Below are positions 21,236 through 32,752 of a stretch of DNA of 64,000 bases, in pieces. The translations under genes were made by a program, and so were the position numbers. The stretch lies in NCBI GenBank assembly GCA_977006965.1, contig OZ345372.1, forward strand, positions 1,364,001-1,428,000, read 5' to 3'. The notes beneath the pieces are model-generated. The model was not told the origin of the DNA and searched no databases. It saw only the letters and a list, made by a program, of their open reading frames with translations. The DNA comes from Phymatolithon calcareum (lineage: Eukaryota; Rhodophyta; Florideophyceae; Hapalidiales). Position 1 is the first letter of the stretch, and the number at the start of each line of letters is the position of its first letter.

Positions 21236-24200
21236 CTAAATGTAAGCCTCTACACCTTCTTGATCAGAACCCACGATTTTTTCCCCACCAGTTTCGAGAA
21301 TCTTCACATAGGCAAGACAATCATCTAATTCTTCAACTTCCACTCTCCGCGACAAAACAGGCTCTGTTTCGCTGTTTCTCAATACGAAAAACCTTCTTAC
21401 TTGATATTGGAGAGTGTACAAAGGCTCGAGCTCCGTTTCTGGGGCTATAAGCTCGGAGACCATGTTCTGCGACTCGGAAATGCTTTCACCATTTCGAACT
21501 TCAGGGTCTCCACACATGTACAAAACTGCAAGATTGTAAATCGCAATTGGGTTCTTATCCACTTCAATAGCTTGCTTGTAAAGTCTCTCAGCCTCGACAG
21601 CATTTCGATTAACACCCCTTCCAAGCTCGTAAGCAACCGCGAGATTATTCATTCCAGTGCTGCTCCCTGCTTCCACAGCCCTTTTCAGATACGACATGCC
21701 AGCTTCGTGTCCGGTAGTGCCACACTTTAGAACACCCATATTACACAGCGCGTTCTCGTTTCCCATTTCTATGGCATACGAATACTGTTCCTCCGCCGCC
21801 GATGCATTCGCTGACACATCCTTTGTGATATATTAGTCCTAAACGATTTTTGGACTCAAATCGGTGGCCATACAGTTCACCGTATAGTGCCATGGCGTGT
21901 TTTGGATGTGCACCTATGCCGAAAACTCGCTCTTGTCCATCGGTTTCATTCTTGCCTTCCTCTGACGCTGATGGTTTCACGAGAAGTCGATCAACCATTG
22001 CGCGAAGCATTTTCTCATCTCCGCACGCTACCCTTTCACAAAGTATCTCGAGCATTGCGTTCTTGCATTCTGCGTCGCGGCCTACAAAGAACCCTTTCTC
22101 GAGCAAGTAACCGACGTTCAATGCAAAACAGTTGTAACGATAGAAGTAGATGCAGTCACCCGAGCGCTGTAAATATTTGGCCGCAATCTTCTGATCTGCT
22201 GCATCCTTTGATTCGTGGAAACGACTTTGGTGTGCAATGGCAAGGTAAAAGAGAAGCGAGGAATTTGAAGTTCTCTCACCCTCATTTGCGATAGAGGTTT
22301 CAATGGCTTGAATCGCTTCCTCGGATATCGCCCTATTTGCTCCATTTTTATAAAACAGTGCCAGTGCCTTTTTCTTCAGTGCGTCTTCGGATCTCGTTTG
22401 CTCGAAAATGCGCCCGAAATAATCCGAAAGCATTTCAAGATCAATCTCGTCGACTTGTCTATTGAGCTCCTCGATATCGCTTCGATTCACAAGATTCTTG
22501 AATTGCGCATCCATCGCCGTCTCCAGGGCAACCAGTTGTGTGCCACATACAGGGCTTCTCCTGATGACAAGACGAAAAGCATCTTTTAGTGCTTCTCTGT
22601 GGCCATGTTCCCCAATACAGCGTCCAAATAGTTTTAGGGCATCATCCACACGGTCTTCTTCCATCGCTTGATGTCCATTTAAATACATATTTCTCTCCTG
22701 GAAATGAATATCCATAGCGGCATTCAGAGCGCCGATGCATTCAATAGACTTATGGTCCATAACTTCCAAATCGCTCACACCATATTTCTCCTCCACCAAA
22801 TTTCGTATCTCGAATTCTGCAATCTGGGGCATAAACGGTGGCCACCCGGACCAATACTTTAACCCGTAGTCTTTTCCAAGCGTTTCTGGGGCAATGTACT
22901 GCACAGGAGAACAAATATTTGAATGATTTGCTTCTGTTCGAAGCGGTTCATCTCTCGAAAATAGTCGACTCGATCGCCAATCCTTTTGGGCAGCAAGCCT
23001 GCCCATGACAGCGTCTTTCCACTCTTGCCACTTGAAAACCGGACACTCTGGACGGAAGATGACCGACATTGTTTCGGACTCTTGGTCACATGTGAACAAA
23101 ATGTGGAGTTCCTGGGGACCTGCGACAGGCTTCACTATGATACCATCTTCAAACTCGATTGTACGGTTGCCATGGTTTGAATCTGAGGAAGCCCACTCAT
23201 CCTCTGTTCTTTCCATTTTCAAGCCTGGAAAGCCAAGAATGAAGAGCATGATGAGAAACGGCGACTGACGAATATCTTCGGCTTTCCGCCCGACTTCTCC
23301 TCCGATCCGCCAGTGCAAATGTGCCTGAACTTCCCAAATAAGCCTCATGCAAAAACTTCGCCTTGCTCCTTCATACAAATTTGAAATTCCTTCATGAAAC
23401 AAAGAGGTTGTTACAGCTTTGGAGAATTCAGAGCAAAGTTGCTTGCTGCACAAGAATCTGATACCGACTGGTGCGATACTGGCACACCATCCCGCAGCGT
23501 CCGATTCATTTTCAGCAACCCATGATCCCAAAATACTTCTTACAGTCTCTGCCACAGATCCAATGAAGCGAGGGATATCCTGCGATATCAACTCGAACAT
23601 ATTTGTGCGTGGATCCCCGACGCCTAGTCGTAGTCGCTTCATTTCAAGATCGTACTGTTTCTCAAACACCGATATTGCGAGCTCAGGTTCACCGACATGA
23701 GAATGCACATTGTTTTCTTCGAGATACACGCCATGTCTATCTCCGTACGCCAATGCAAGGCAATTGTCCACATGAACGCTTGTCTGGAGCATTAGACAGT
23801 TGGGGTTCGTCTCCCAGAGGAGATAAGACAGCACCTCTTCTTGTACCGGTAGAGGCTGCAAGAACCCCTCTCGGTCTTCCCCATTGTCGTTACCAAGCTG
23901 GTACATGAGAGTATCAAACCCTGCATTTATGCGTCCCCAGTTCACAGTTTCACCATTTTTTCCAAACACCCAGTCGTCTTCGTTTCCAGAAGGGATGGCG
24001 TTTTCCATGAGCGATGCAAAATAGACCAGCTGCTGAGGTGTGACATTTTCAACAGCAGTCCGCTGCTCATCAGTGAGCTTGTTTAAAGACGTCTTGTGCC
24101 AATCATCTTTGACTGCGTCTCTTAGAGTCGCCTCAAGTTTGTAAAAGTAAACCCTCCGATCAAAGCTGCCGTTCATTTTGAAAGGAAGCATGCATCGCTC

Positions 24201-25421
24201 CGTGATATCGAAAGGTACAACGTTGGAATGTCTATAACCCGTGCAGTATCCGTGATCTGGCGGGAATAATGTGACAAACTTCTCAGTAGATCCATTGTTT
24301 TCTACTGATCCTTGAGTTGTGCATGCAGATACGACAATAGCAAGACGTTGGGACACCTTCCGTTTCTCTCTCTGGAACTCTGTTCCTGACTCAGTATCCT
24401 TGAAACCTAATCCTCTGGTGTCAGCAAGCCATCGATACCCAAATCGTGCGAGAAACGATACGAGCCATCGAACAGAGCACTCCTCAGGCTTTGTCGACTT
24501 CAGAAAAGATGCCACAGTACAAGCCATAGCGTTGTGTCTTTCCAAGTCGCTGTGACGCACTCGCGAGAATGGGTCAAGTCGTACGGGAAGCTCGGCATTC
24601 GAGAATTCGTTGTCAATAAGTGAGCTATTGACGACCATGCGATAATCCACAGTCCTCTCGATATCCTCCAAAGACTCGGCATTAGAATATTCCTCCTCTT
24701 CCATGTTCCCCATCACCCAATTATAAAAGTGCGGCCCATTGTTCTTCATGAACTTTAGGACAGTAGAAAGACGATACGAACAATTGATCTTCACGAGCTG
24801 CAGAACAGTAGAAAGAAGAGATGAACAAGTCCGATTTTCGTACATCATGTCGTCAATCCGTGCAGACGAAGAAGAATTCGATTCGGTTGAGACGGACGAA
24901 AGGGAGGTACACTGTCTCCATCTGCATACAAAACCAAAGCTGGTCTTCAGTTTCTCGGCCAGGCGGAAAAGAGGGCGGTAGGCCTTCATTTCTGAAAGCA
25001 TGTTCTTGACATCGTAAGAATACTCATAGCGAGGAGCACTATAACCCAGCCTGCCAAGACATCTGAGAGCAGAAATGTTCCAGTTCCGGAATTCATACAG
25101 TAGAACGAGTCCCCATACTGTACGCAAAACGTGGTAACTGTTGAACACGGCCACGGCGATTGCCGCCGCAGCTTCCTTGTAGTCTCTGTTCTTGACTTGG
25201 AGATCGATGTAATAGATGATGCACCCCAAAGAAGGCAATGAGAAGAATAACTGTATCTTTCCATTGCGACGGGTTTCACGGATCGGCCTCCACTTATCGG
25301 TGATGAAGTCTAGGCCGTAAATGAACGCGAGCGGAATGAAGGCGATGAAGTAGATTGAGAATATAACTCTTGGGTCGTCCGCCAGTGACGGAGCGTTGGT
25401 GCAGCAGCAGCAGTTGGACAT
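21236..25421 (-). CDS. Large membrane-anchored Sel1-like-repeat protein, one apparent frameshift
   Basis: The minus-strand ORF from 25421 encodes 1226 residues and would end at 21741, but its natural continuation is the overlapping frame that ends at 21236. The reading LGLIYHKG is followed, one base out of frame, by VSANASAAEEQYSYAIEMGN, together a good Sel1-like repeat; one missing base near 21822 explains this. Restored length would be about 1390 residues. The N terminus has a Cys cluster (CCCC at residues 4-7) and three hydrophobic segments at about 20-40, 55-72 and 82-110, so it should sit in a membrane. The middle (about 200-900) matches no domain I recognise. The C terminus has helical Sel1/TPR-type repeats, usually protein-binding scaffolds in ER or signalling complexes. 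The two halves could also be joined by a sequencing error in the assembly. Function unknown; repeats moderately sure. Confidence 0.7.
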
Positions 25422-26440
25422 GGCGTGACGGTAGGTCGCTCGGTGGGCTTTGAGGTTACTCCGGTCCGAACTGTACGGCAGCGCGCAGGTTGAGAGTCAC
25501 TTTCGTGCCGATCTAGCCAACGGGGGTATGATCCGTTCGTATTGTTTCACTCCACATTATTACTGTATGTGTACAGGTGTACAGCAGGGGAATTTTAGGA
25601 GGGGGACAAAAGCAGGAGATGTGTCATACCGAATTTTAATGATAAGCCTATGTGGCGTCCGTATGAAGCAGAGCAGACAGGGCGAAAATGTATTATAAAC
25701 GTAGCCAGTTGATAGAAAAAATCCGGCTTACAGCTCGCATACATTATGGACCATAATGCAGCGAAGCCTCTCGTTGTAGGGTTCGCATTCTGGAGAGAAA
25801 TAATAGAGAAGTAGGTTTTCGAGCTCTGCCTGTGCACCGAGCACAAAATGGGCACGGCTCGCGCCCGGGGCTTACTTGATTTTCGAAAGTTGCCCGCGAA
25901 AATTCGAGATGTAGCCGTTGTACTCTGGACGGATTGACCATTATTTTAATTAATGCAGCGGAAGACTTTGAGGTGTGGCTAGCGTCATTTGTCGAGTGTC
26001 ACAGCGGTGGACGCGAGCGGAACGTTCTCAGAGGCGAGTACCTCGTCTGGAGAGCTAGGACTTCAATCAGCCGTTCGTTCCGGGCTGGAACAAGCGCGCT
26101 CATCCGTTGGTGGTCCTCTCTTGCGAGAAGTGCTCGCATGATCCACTTATGCGAAATATAACCTATCGCTTGCGGCCACGTGGCCACAATTTATTCAGCT
26201 AATCACGAAAGCGGCCGCACTAGAGCCTCGGTATCCGACATGGCACCGCAGCGTTTACTGCACAGCAACTATACTGTCCTTAGGATGCTTACAGCGCTAC
26301 ATGTCCTGGCACAATTCCATTGGCCGTCGTCGAACGACGGCTGCGTCAGAGCGCTGCAAGAATCGAGCTTTATCACTTAATTTTTGATGCAAAGATATCC
26401 TCATAATGAACATGATGCAACGCAGGCCACATTTTTAATT
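25422..26440. other. Intergenic upstream of the Sel1-repeat gene
   Basis: About 1 kb with only small unsupported ORFs. It must contain the promoter of the minus-strand gene starting at 25421, but I see no clear TATA box. No repeat shared with the rest of the window was recognised here. Confidence 0.45.
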
Positions 26441-27021
26441 CTTTTGTAGACGCGAAAAAACCCGAGCTGTTTTCACGTAACTAACGAAAGTAAATGTGAG
26501 CTTGGACCGATAAATATTTAATAGTTCATCTAAAATTGAGCATTTTCAGCGCTCATATCACTTTCATTAAAACTCAGTTCTATTGGCCTGATGATTTTCC
26601 AAACCCGGTCAACCTTCAACTAATAAAACCTGATGCGGGAAAAATAAGTTGGAAGCTTAAATTCGATTGTTTATTTTGATATGATGAGGATTTTATAAGT
26701 TGTAAATCACTACATTATTCATCGGAGAGGAGAGAAATATAAGATAGATTTTCTCAAGAATTTGAGAAGGGGAAGGGAAAAAATAAGTTTTTTCTCACTT
26801 AATTTTTGTGCAGAGGTAAGAACTAAGTAAGTTAGTTTTTTCAAATATTTTGAAAACGTGAACAGAAAACGACAACATTCTGAGCATGGACCGCTTTACC
26901 ATCGTTTCGGTTCGTAGTGGTCCAGTGAAAGAGTCATTTTTGTACTTTATGTGGGAGCTTCCATTGGCAACAAACTTGTACTTTTCAAAACGGCGTGTTT
27001 CCTCGCGTCTACAAAAACAAG
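26441..27021. mobile_element. Non-autonomous terminal-inverted-repeat element, copy 2
   Basis: Same element as 19740-20338 in the same orientation. Left terminus CTTTTGTAGACGCG at 26441 is slightly decayed; right terminus at 26994-27021 is identical to copy 1. The interior is nearly identical apart from a roughly 13-bp block present only in copy 1 (GTACCGGGTTGACG region near 19910). Together the copies form direct repeats around the Sel1-repeat gene. Confidence 0.78.
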
Positions 27022-27025
27022 TCGT

Positions 27026-27189
27026 ATGTGTACCGTAAGCCGGGATAACAAATGTGTAAAACGTGCTCGTACCTAGTCCTTGTGGGTAAAATAGTCCCTC
27101 GGGCTTCGCCCTCGGGTCCTATTGTACCCACTCGGGCCTGGTACTCTTACGTTTTACTTTCATTTGTTATCCCGGCTTACGGTACACAT
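27026..27189. repeat. Long imperfect hairpin beside the TIR element, copy 2
   Basis: Same 164-bp foldback as 20343-20506. The outer arms (27026-27043 with 27172-27189) are perfect, and here the arm base that mismatches in copy 1 (AATAAC) reads GATAAC, restoring pairing with GTTATC. Confidence 0.8.
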
Positions 27190-27368
27190 CTCCTTATTAT
27201 TTGTTAACGCCGTTCATGCCAAAGCTTGATAATAGCTAAAAAAGCAACTTCCGAAGTGTTAGGTGTGATGGTGGTATCGAGAGCATAGAGAGACGGGGAA
27301 TAGGGAAAGCAAGCAACTGTTTTCTTGCAAAGGACGATGGAGAATCTGCTTTCCTTGAACGTTGTTTC

Positions 27369-27813
27369 TGTTGGAGGAAGGTTAGGGAATGGATGAGGAG
27401 AGTGGAAAAGTTTGGTTGAAAGAAAATGGTTGAGTAGAAGCTGAGATCGGTGAGAATTTGTTCCTTGGTTTATTCACTTGGCGGATCTCAGGTCGAGCAT
27501 ATAAAGACCTGAAAACTCGAGCAGGCTAGATCAAAACTCTAATTGACGACGGAGACACTCTAACCCTAAACAAATTTGTCATAATATCGTATGACACGTG
27601 TAACAAGAAAAAATCAAAAATTATCTACTGAGTGAGGGGAGTATGATTATCATACTCTTATCATACTTTGACACGTGTCACTGCCAATCTTCTTGATTCA
27701 AAGTTCTGATACACTTCGACTTTCGACTTGACACGTGTACACGTGCACCGAGATCATACCTTGATATTGAAGTGTGTTTGCGACTAGAGCTCCAAGCAAT
27801 CACACTTCCAACA
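27369..27813 (-). repeat. LTR, copia group A, minus orientation (3' LTR)
   Basis: 445-bp LTR with TGTTGG (27369) and CCAACA (27813) ends, read on the minus strand as the 3' LTR of the RT/RNase H body at 27835. The inverted polypurine tract CTCCCCCTTGATCG directly adjoins it at 27814-27827. Confidence 0.87.
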
Positions 27814-27834
27814 CTCCCCCTTGATCGAGGGACA

Positions 27835-29271
27835 CTACGCCATTTGCTTGCATACACCCATCTCTTCAGCGAACTTGGCTGTCTTGATTCGATCGAGTGG
27901 CTTGGTTAGTGCATCAGCAACCATGGACTCAGTATTGCAGTACTTAATCGAGATATTTCCTCTTGCAACGTAGTGATATTGGATGTCAATATGCTTGTTG
28001 CATTGAGTGATGGCAGCGTTCCTCCCGGTTGCGATTGCACTCTGACTCTCGGTATACAAAGTCATGAGAGTGGGCTTATGGAGACCTTGGATATCTACGA
28101 TAAGTCTTGAAAGCCAAATAGCTTCCTTGGCGGCGGCACAGGAAGCGATATACTCCGCTTCGCATGTTGAAGTGGCGACGATAGTTTGTTTCTTCGAACG
28201 CCAGCTTATGGCTCCCCCTGCAAGAAGGAACACATAGCCACTTGTTGATCGCCTTGTCTCACGACATCCTGCCCAATCCGCGTCTGTGTACCCGATTGAC
28301 ACCAAGCTCCCACTTGCACCGAACAGAATCCCATAGTCTCGAGTACCTGCAATGTACCGAAGAACGCGCTTAACACCCACCCAGTGACGCTTTAAGGATT
28401 TCTCGCAAAACGAAGAAAGCTTGCCGACCGAGTCCGAGATGTCTGGGAGAGTGCCGAGCATCAAGTACATCAGGCTTCCGATAGCTGGACGATACGGAAC
28501 TTCGTCTCCAAGGGACTCGGTGATATCTACTTCCTCGATTGCGGTGTTCTTGTTGCTTGACTCCATTGGGGTAGGTGCAGGTTTCAAGTTCTCCATGCCG
28601 AAGCGTTCCAAGACCGACTGCGAAAGATAAAAGGTCCGAAGACTACGGTCCCGGCGAATCTCAGGCCCAAGGCATACACTTGCTTCATCAAGGTCCTTCA
28701 TCTCGAACCGCTTGTTCAGCTCCCCCTTGATCCACGAAATGGCAGAGGTGTCGTTTCCAGCAATCAGTAAGTCATCCACAGACAGAGCGATGATCATGAT
28801 GCTGTTTGACTTGTATCGAAAGTACAGACAAGGATCGTTGGGACTGCTTGAGAAGCCGAGCTCGTCGATGAGGAACTTGTCGATCTTGGCATGCCATTGC
28901 CGCGGAGCTTGCTTCAGGCCGTATAGTGCCTTCAAGAGCTTGCAAACAAGGTTGGGACGCTTGGGATCTCGAAATCCGGCCAGAACTTCCATGTAGATGT
29001 CTTCGTCAAGGTCACCATGCAGGAACGCTGACACAACAAGACCGATGAGGTTCCAAGCCGAGGCGCAAACGAGAGGAGAAACACCGAATAGAGCACGAAA
29101 AAGGCGGTACTCAAAATAAATGCTGAGTCCTGGTGTGCTCCGGATAATAGGGCGGGCATAGGAGGAGAAAAAAGACGGCGACAATCTTAGAAAAGCACGA
29201 GCCATTGTTTGGCGACTCGAATAGTCTCTAGAAGTGTGGCCGGAAGTGCACATATAGAGATCTAGCTGCAA
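27835..29271 (-). CDS. Copia RT-RNase H body with a foreign N-terminal fusion
   Basis: A single open frame of 478 codons. Copia homology runs from about 29035 (VSAFLHGDLDEDIYMEV) through RT to RNase H and a stop at 27835. The RT active-site motif reads SVDD instead of YVDD, so polymerase activity is doubtful. RNase H shows DADWAGC, CEAEYIA and ESQSAIATGR; a few residues are missing after QYHYV. Upstream of 29035 about 79 codons are not copia (SFFSSYARPII, YRLFRALFGVSPLVCA). That stretch resembles the beginning of DDE-type transposases by general feel only, and it starts beside the perfect hairpin at 29263-29301. The fused ORF probably arose by a breakpoint; whether it is expressed is unknown. 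Confidence 0.7.
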   Translation of the reverse strand: MQLDLYMCTSGHTSRDYSSRQTMARAFLRLSPSFFSSYARPIIRSTPGLSIYFEYRLFRALFGVSPLVCASAWNLIGLVVSAFLHGDLDEDIYMEVLAGFRDPKRPNLVCKLLKALYGLKQAPRQWHAKIDKFLIDELGFSSSPNDPCLYFRYKSNSIMIIALSVDDLLIAGNDTSAISWIKGELNKRFEMKDLDEASVCLGPEIRRDRSLRTFYLSQSVLERFGMENLKPAPTPMESSNKNTAIEEVDITESLGDEVPYRPAIGSLMYLMLGTLPDISDSVGKLSSFCEKSLKRHWVGVKRVLRYIAGTRDYGILFGASGSLVSIGYTDADWAGCRETRRSTSGYVFLLAGGAISWRSKKQTIVATSTCEAEYIASCAAAKEAIWLSRLIVDIQGLHKPTLMTLYTESQSAIATGRNAAITQCNKHIDIQYHYVARGNISIKYCNTESMVADALTKPLDRIKTAKFAEEMGVCKQMA

Positions 29272-29301
29272 CGAAGATCTTATAGATCTTCGTTGCAGCT
29301 A
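29263..29301. repeat. Perfect 18-bp hairpin with 3-nt loop
   Basis: TAGCTGCAACGAAGATCT (29263-29280), loop TAT, then its exact complement 29284-29301. It lies at the 5' end of the chimeric ORF. No run of T follows on either strand that would mark it as an ordinary terminator. Confidence 0.8.
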
Positions 29302-30284
29302 TATCTGATGTAAAGCGCTTCCCCATTGCTTCCTTACACTTCATCATGGTCCACCGCTGTCAGGATTTCTCGCAGTTCCCCCAGCGAGATGTCATAGCTA
29401 ATATGGGGCCAATTTCGGACACGTACATACGTGCGGCTATTTCAAAAATCATAGCCACGTACAGGGCTCCTAAATATACACCACAATCATACTGTTTCAG
29501 GAGAAGCCGTTTCCGGAACCACAGCGGTTGCTCTTTCGAGCTGGTCCCATACCGACGTGAAGAACGTTTCGTTCATCATCGAAAGTGTACACTTTAGGAG
29601 GCAAAAGTAAGGCCTTACAGGGCTGAGTCGCCGGTAAATTTTCTTATTAGCAAAGCCTGTACGAAGGTCTTACTGCTCGCATCGAAAAAAATCGAAAAGC
29701 TCCCGATTTGTATGAGCCATAGGGTGGCGAAAGAACGGAACTTTCGCCAAAAAGCCAAAATTTCGCATTTACGAAATCAACTTTCCGTTACAGTTTTCTA
29801 ATTTTTTAGAAATTTTATTTGATAGTCTATAAGAACAGGGATTCTAGTACCAACTTTCGCAAAAAAGTAGAAGAAATCACCTTACTTTCGGCTCTTAAAA
29901 TCTAGCTGTCTGTATAATCGTGTTCTTTCTATTGCGAAACTTTCTCAAAAGTTTTGCAAAAGTTTTGAAAACGTTTCGCGCGTCTGAAAGAAGTTACGGA
30001 ACTTAGCAAACGTAACTATATTGGACTCGGTGGAATACCCTTTTTCAAAAATTTAACCAGATTGTTGGGTAAGGAATTTTTCCATTTTTAAAATCAGGCT
30101 AGCCTTCTTCGGTATTTGTGTAATTTGTACAATAAGGGAATATTCCCGCGAAAAAGGCCTACCATCGAAAACTATAAAGAGCCCTCTCGAGCACACTCGC
30201 CGAATACGAGGACAACGACAGTACTAGAATCACCAGCCCCCTCCAAGCGTTGTATCCCTCCCCATCTTCGTTTCCGAGGTCACG
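29302..30284. other. Intergenic, no gene seen
   Basis: About 1 kb. Small ORFs without motifs; from about 29680 to 30110 AT-rich with AAATTTT, TTTTCAAAA and CGAAACTTTC runs. No repeat shared with the window was found. Confidence 0.45.
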
Positions 30285-31188
30285 ATGGCTCCAAAAAAAC
30301 TCACCTAAAAATCCGAAGCTGTCCAGATTCTTCACTTGAAGCTTAAATTGGGCAAAGTCACGAGTGATACGGATCCGAAGGCTGTTTGGGAGTCTAATCC
30401 TGTCTTTAAGGAGAACAAATTGACCAACTTTCGGACGTGCTACAACAATATTAAGAAAGAATATCTTGAAGGTTGTTTTTTTCTATTTTTCTTGTTCAGG
30501 TTTCTCTCCTTTTCTAATTGTGTTTTTTATTTTCTATGTAGAAAATATGGCCGAAAGCGATGCCGAAGCCGTCCCTAGACGCCTCACTTTTGCAGACCGT
30601 GGATCTGCATCAAAGAAACGACGCAATACTGGGCACAGTGTAGCCTTTAACGGGGAGCCATCCGATGACGATGACGACGACGTGGGACCGGGTGCTGAGA
30701 TCACAACAGGAGAGCGGTTTTTTAAGCCTCTTTATCTTCTCTCCAACTGGAAGGAGCCCGGCACAATGACTCGGAGGATTACTGCCGCTATCGTGCTCCC
30801 TTCCGGAGTGGAGTCTGGCGATTTTTCTATCTGTGTTTCTCCCAACGGTTTAAGTTTGGATATTACAGTGCTCTGGCCGTCTCCACTCGTTGATCTGTCT
30901 ATGATGCACAAGAAGTGGCTGGCATGTGACTCTGCGGGCGATTTTCAAGTTTTCCACCCCAAATAGACAGGGTTCGAGGATGCACTGAAGAAGGTTCGAG
31001 ACCGCAGTTCCGACAACGTTCAATCTACGGCGCGTATTCCACTCCCATTTGTCCTCCAGACGCACATTGACTGTAAGTATAATTTGGCATGGCGAGAAAG
31101 CTCGGCAAAGATGGTATATGTTGAGATGAAGGCCTTCGTCGAACAGTATTCAGTTGGCAACGATGAGGATGAGTTCGAGGTTCTGTAG
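30285..31188 (+). pseudogene. Unrecognised two-exon gene with two nonsense codons
   Basis: ATG 30285 (MAPKKLT) opens a frame interrupted at once by TAA 30306-30308 and continuing to about 30471 with WESNPVFKENKL. A likely intron 30472-30541 (GTTGTT...TATGTAG, pyrimidine-rich, 70 bp) joins in frame to exon 2 (NMAESDAEAVPRR), which has a basic patch SKKRR and an acidic run SDDDDDD. TAG at 30964-30966 interrupts the second exon, but the same frame continues for 73 codons (FEDALKKVRDRSSDN...) to TAG 31186-31188. The consistent frame across two single stops indicates a recently decayed gene. Product family not recognised; the basic-acidic head suggests a nuclear protein (inference). It directly precedes a copia RNase H fragment. 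Confidence 0.5.
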
Positions 31189-31339
31189 AGACACGATAAC
31201 GTTCCATATTATTGATTACCAAATTTGGGCAACAAAAATTCATGAATTTAGCCATAGGACCACAGTTAAAATTGTTTTTGTTCAACAATTTTTCGCCAAT
31301 TTTCGATATTTCCCGCACTCCCCTGTTTGGCAAAAACAG

Positions 31340-31826
31340 GAGTTTGATGCCAGTGGGGTATAGCGACTCCGACTGGGCAGGCTATCAAGAATCTCGTAAG
31401 TCGGCAAGTGGATACGTCTTCATACTTGCAGGTGGAGCAATTAACTGGCGATCCAAAAAGCAAACCATTGTCGCGACATCATCAAGTGAGGCTGAATACA
31501 TTGCTGCATGTGTTGCCGCGAAAGAAGCAGTCTGGCTATCGCGATTGGTTTCCGACATAATTGGTTTCAACAAGCCATCGCGCATGCTCATCTTCTCGGA
31601 CAACCAAGGCGCTATATCATCCACTCAAAACGAGGCAATTACCCAACGAAACAAACATGTTGATATTCAATATCATTATGTTCACGAAGCTGTGGCAACC
31701 AAGAAAGTGGAATTCAAGTACTGATCGACGGAGTTCATGGTTGCTGACGCATTTACGAAACCACTAAGTCGAATCAAGGTATGCGAGTTCGCGAAAAAGA
31801 TGGGATTGAATCCTGCACGTTCGTAA
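31340..31826 (+). pseudogene. Copia RNase H fragment before a group B LTR
   Basis: Starts abruptly near 31340 with VGYSDSDWAGYQESRKS and keeps SSSEAEYIAA, DNQGAISSTQ and NKHVDIQYHYV. TGA at 31722-31724 replaces the usual Cys after FKY. The frame then reads to TAA 31824-31826 (FTKPLSRIKV). A polypurine tract (CAGGGGGAG) leads into the LTR at 31848. It is the 3' end of a group B element; everything upstream is missing. Confidence 0.85.
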
Positions 31827-31847
31827 GCTTCTTCGATCCAGGGGGAG

Positions 31848-32274
31848 TGTTGGAAATGTGACTGCTTGGAGCTCTTGTCGCAGTACATATTATCTTTGTC
31901 ATAAGTCTCTAACCATTTCTCATATGTTATGATAGAATCAATCCATGTTTTTTCATCTTTACTGTCAATGTTGCAGGTCAATCAATTTCTTGATTGCCCC
32001 TGCGATTGTCAGTAATTCAATCATTTTGTTGATTGGCATTTGCACTGTTGATTGAATCAATCACAGTGGACAATTCAATCTCTTAGTTGAATGATTCAAT
32101 CACAGTTTGTAGTGCAATGAGCATCAGAAGTCGTATCATACCTCAATCCGAGGCCTGTATAAGACCCGGATCTGAAGCCCTGACTCAATAAACCAAGGAA
32201 CATCTCTCAACCAACCCAACAATCTCAACCATCTCAACCATCTCAACCATCAACCTCAAAACCTCCATCCAACA
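31848..32274 (+). repeat. LTR, copia group B (3' LTR)
   Basis: 427-bp LTR with TGTTGG/CCAACA ends, slightly longer than the copies at 1138 and 16046. It carries the TTGATTGAATCAATC repeats, a TGTATAAGACC box near 32156 and CAATAAACCAAGG near 32186. It abuts an inverted group A pol fragment at 32275. Confidence 0.87.
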
Positions 32275-32752
32275 ATTTCACCGTAGTTCACCCCATGCAC
32301 CTGTCGGAACCCTTTTGCCACAATTCGGACTTTTGGGCCTGTATCCTTGACCGTGAGGGCATACTTGCCCGGAAGGACATTCATGTTAGAGTTCCGCGGA
32401 ACCAGCTTCCAAGTGTTGTCTTGGACTAGTGAAGAATTTTCTTTCTCAATGGCCGGTGACCAGAAGTCGACGTTTTGATTTGAAGTCGTTTCCTTAAAGG
32501 TCTGTGCCACTTGTTGAGACGACAAACCTAATTCCAATGCGAGATTGACAGATTCGAAGACAAGCATAACAGTGTGCGATGGAGCATTCCAGAATCCGTG
32601 GGTGGTTTCGAGACCCAAGCTGACCGGCGCAGAATGGGTTTGGCGATCATCGTTGTAGTTTCTTCAGATGCCGGTCGAGTTGTAAGTTGTTCTCCATCGA
32701 CTGCCTGCTGCCCTTCTTCGCTAGTCTCATCGAGGTCCTTTTTGTCCTCTGT
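32275..32752 (-). pseudogene. Inverted copia pol fragment (integrase-RT linker)
   Basis: Minus-strand piece from the acidic linker (IAKPILRRSA near 32650) to VRIVAKGFRQVHGVNYGE at about 32280. A frameshift lies near 32590-32610. It is joined directly to the LTR at 32753 with no primer site, leader, gag or integrase core, the same kind of junction seen at 9729, 13248 and 16599. Its other end is cut by the group B LTR. Confidence 0.8.
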
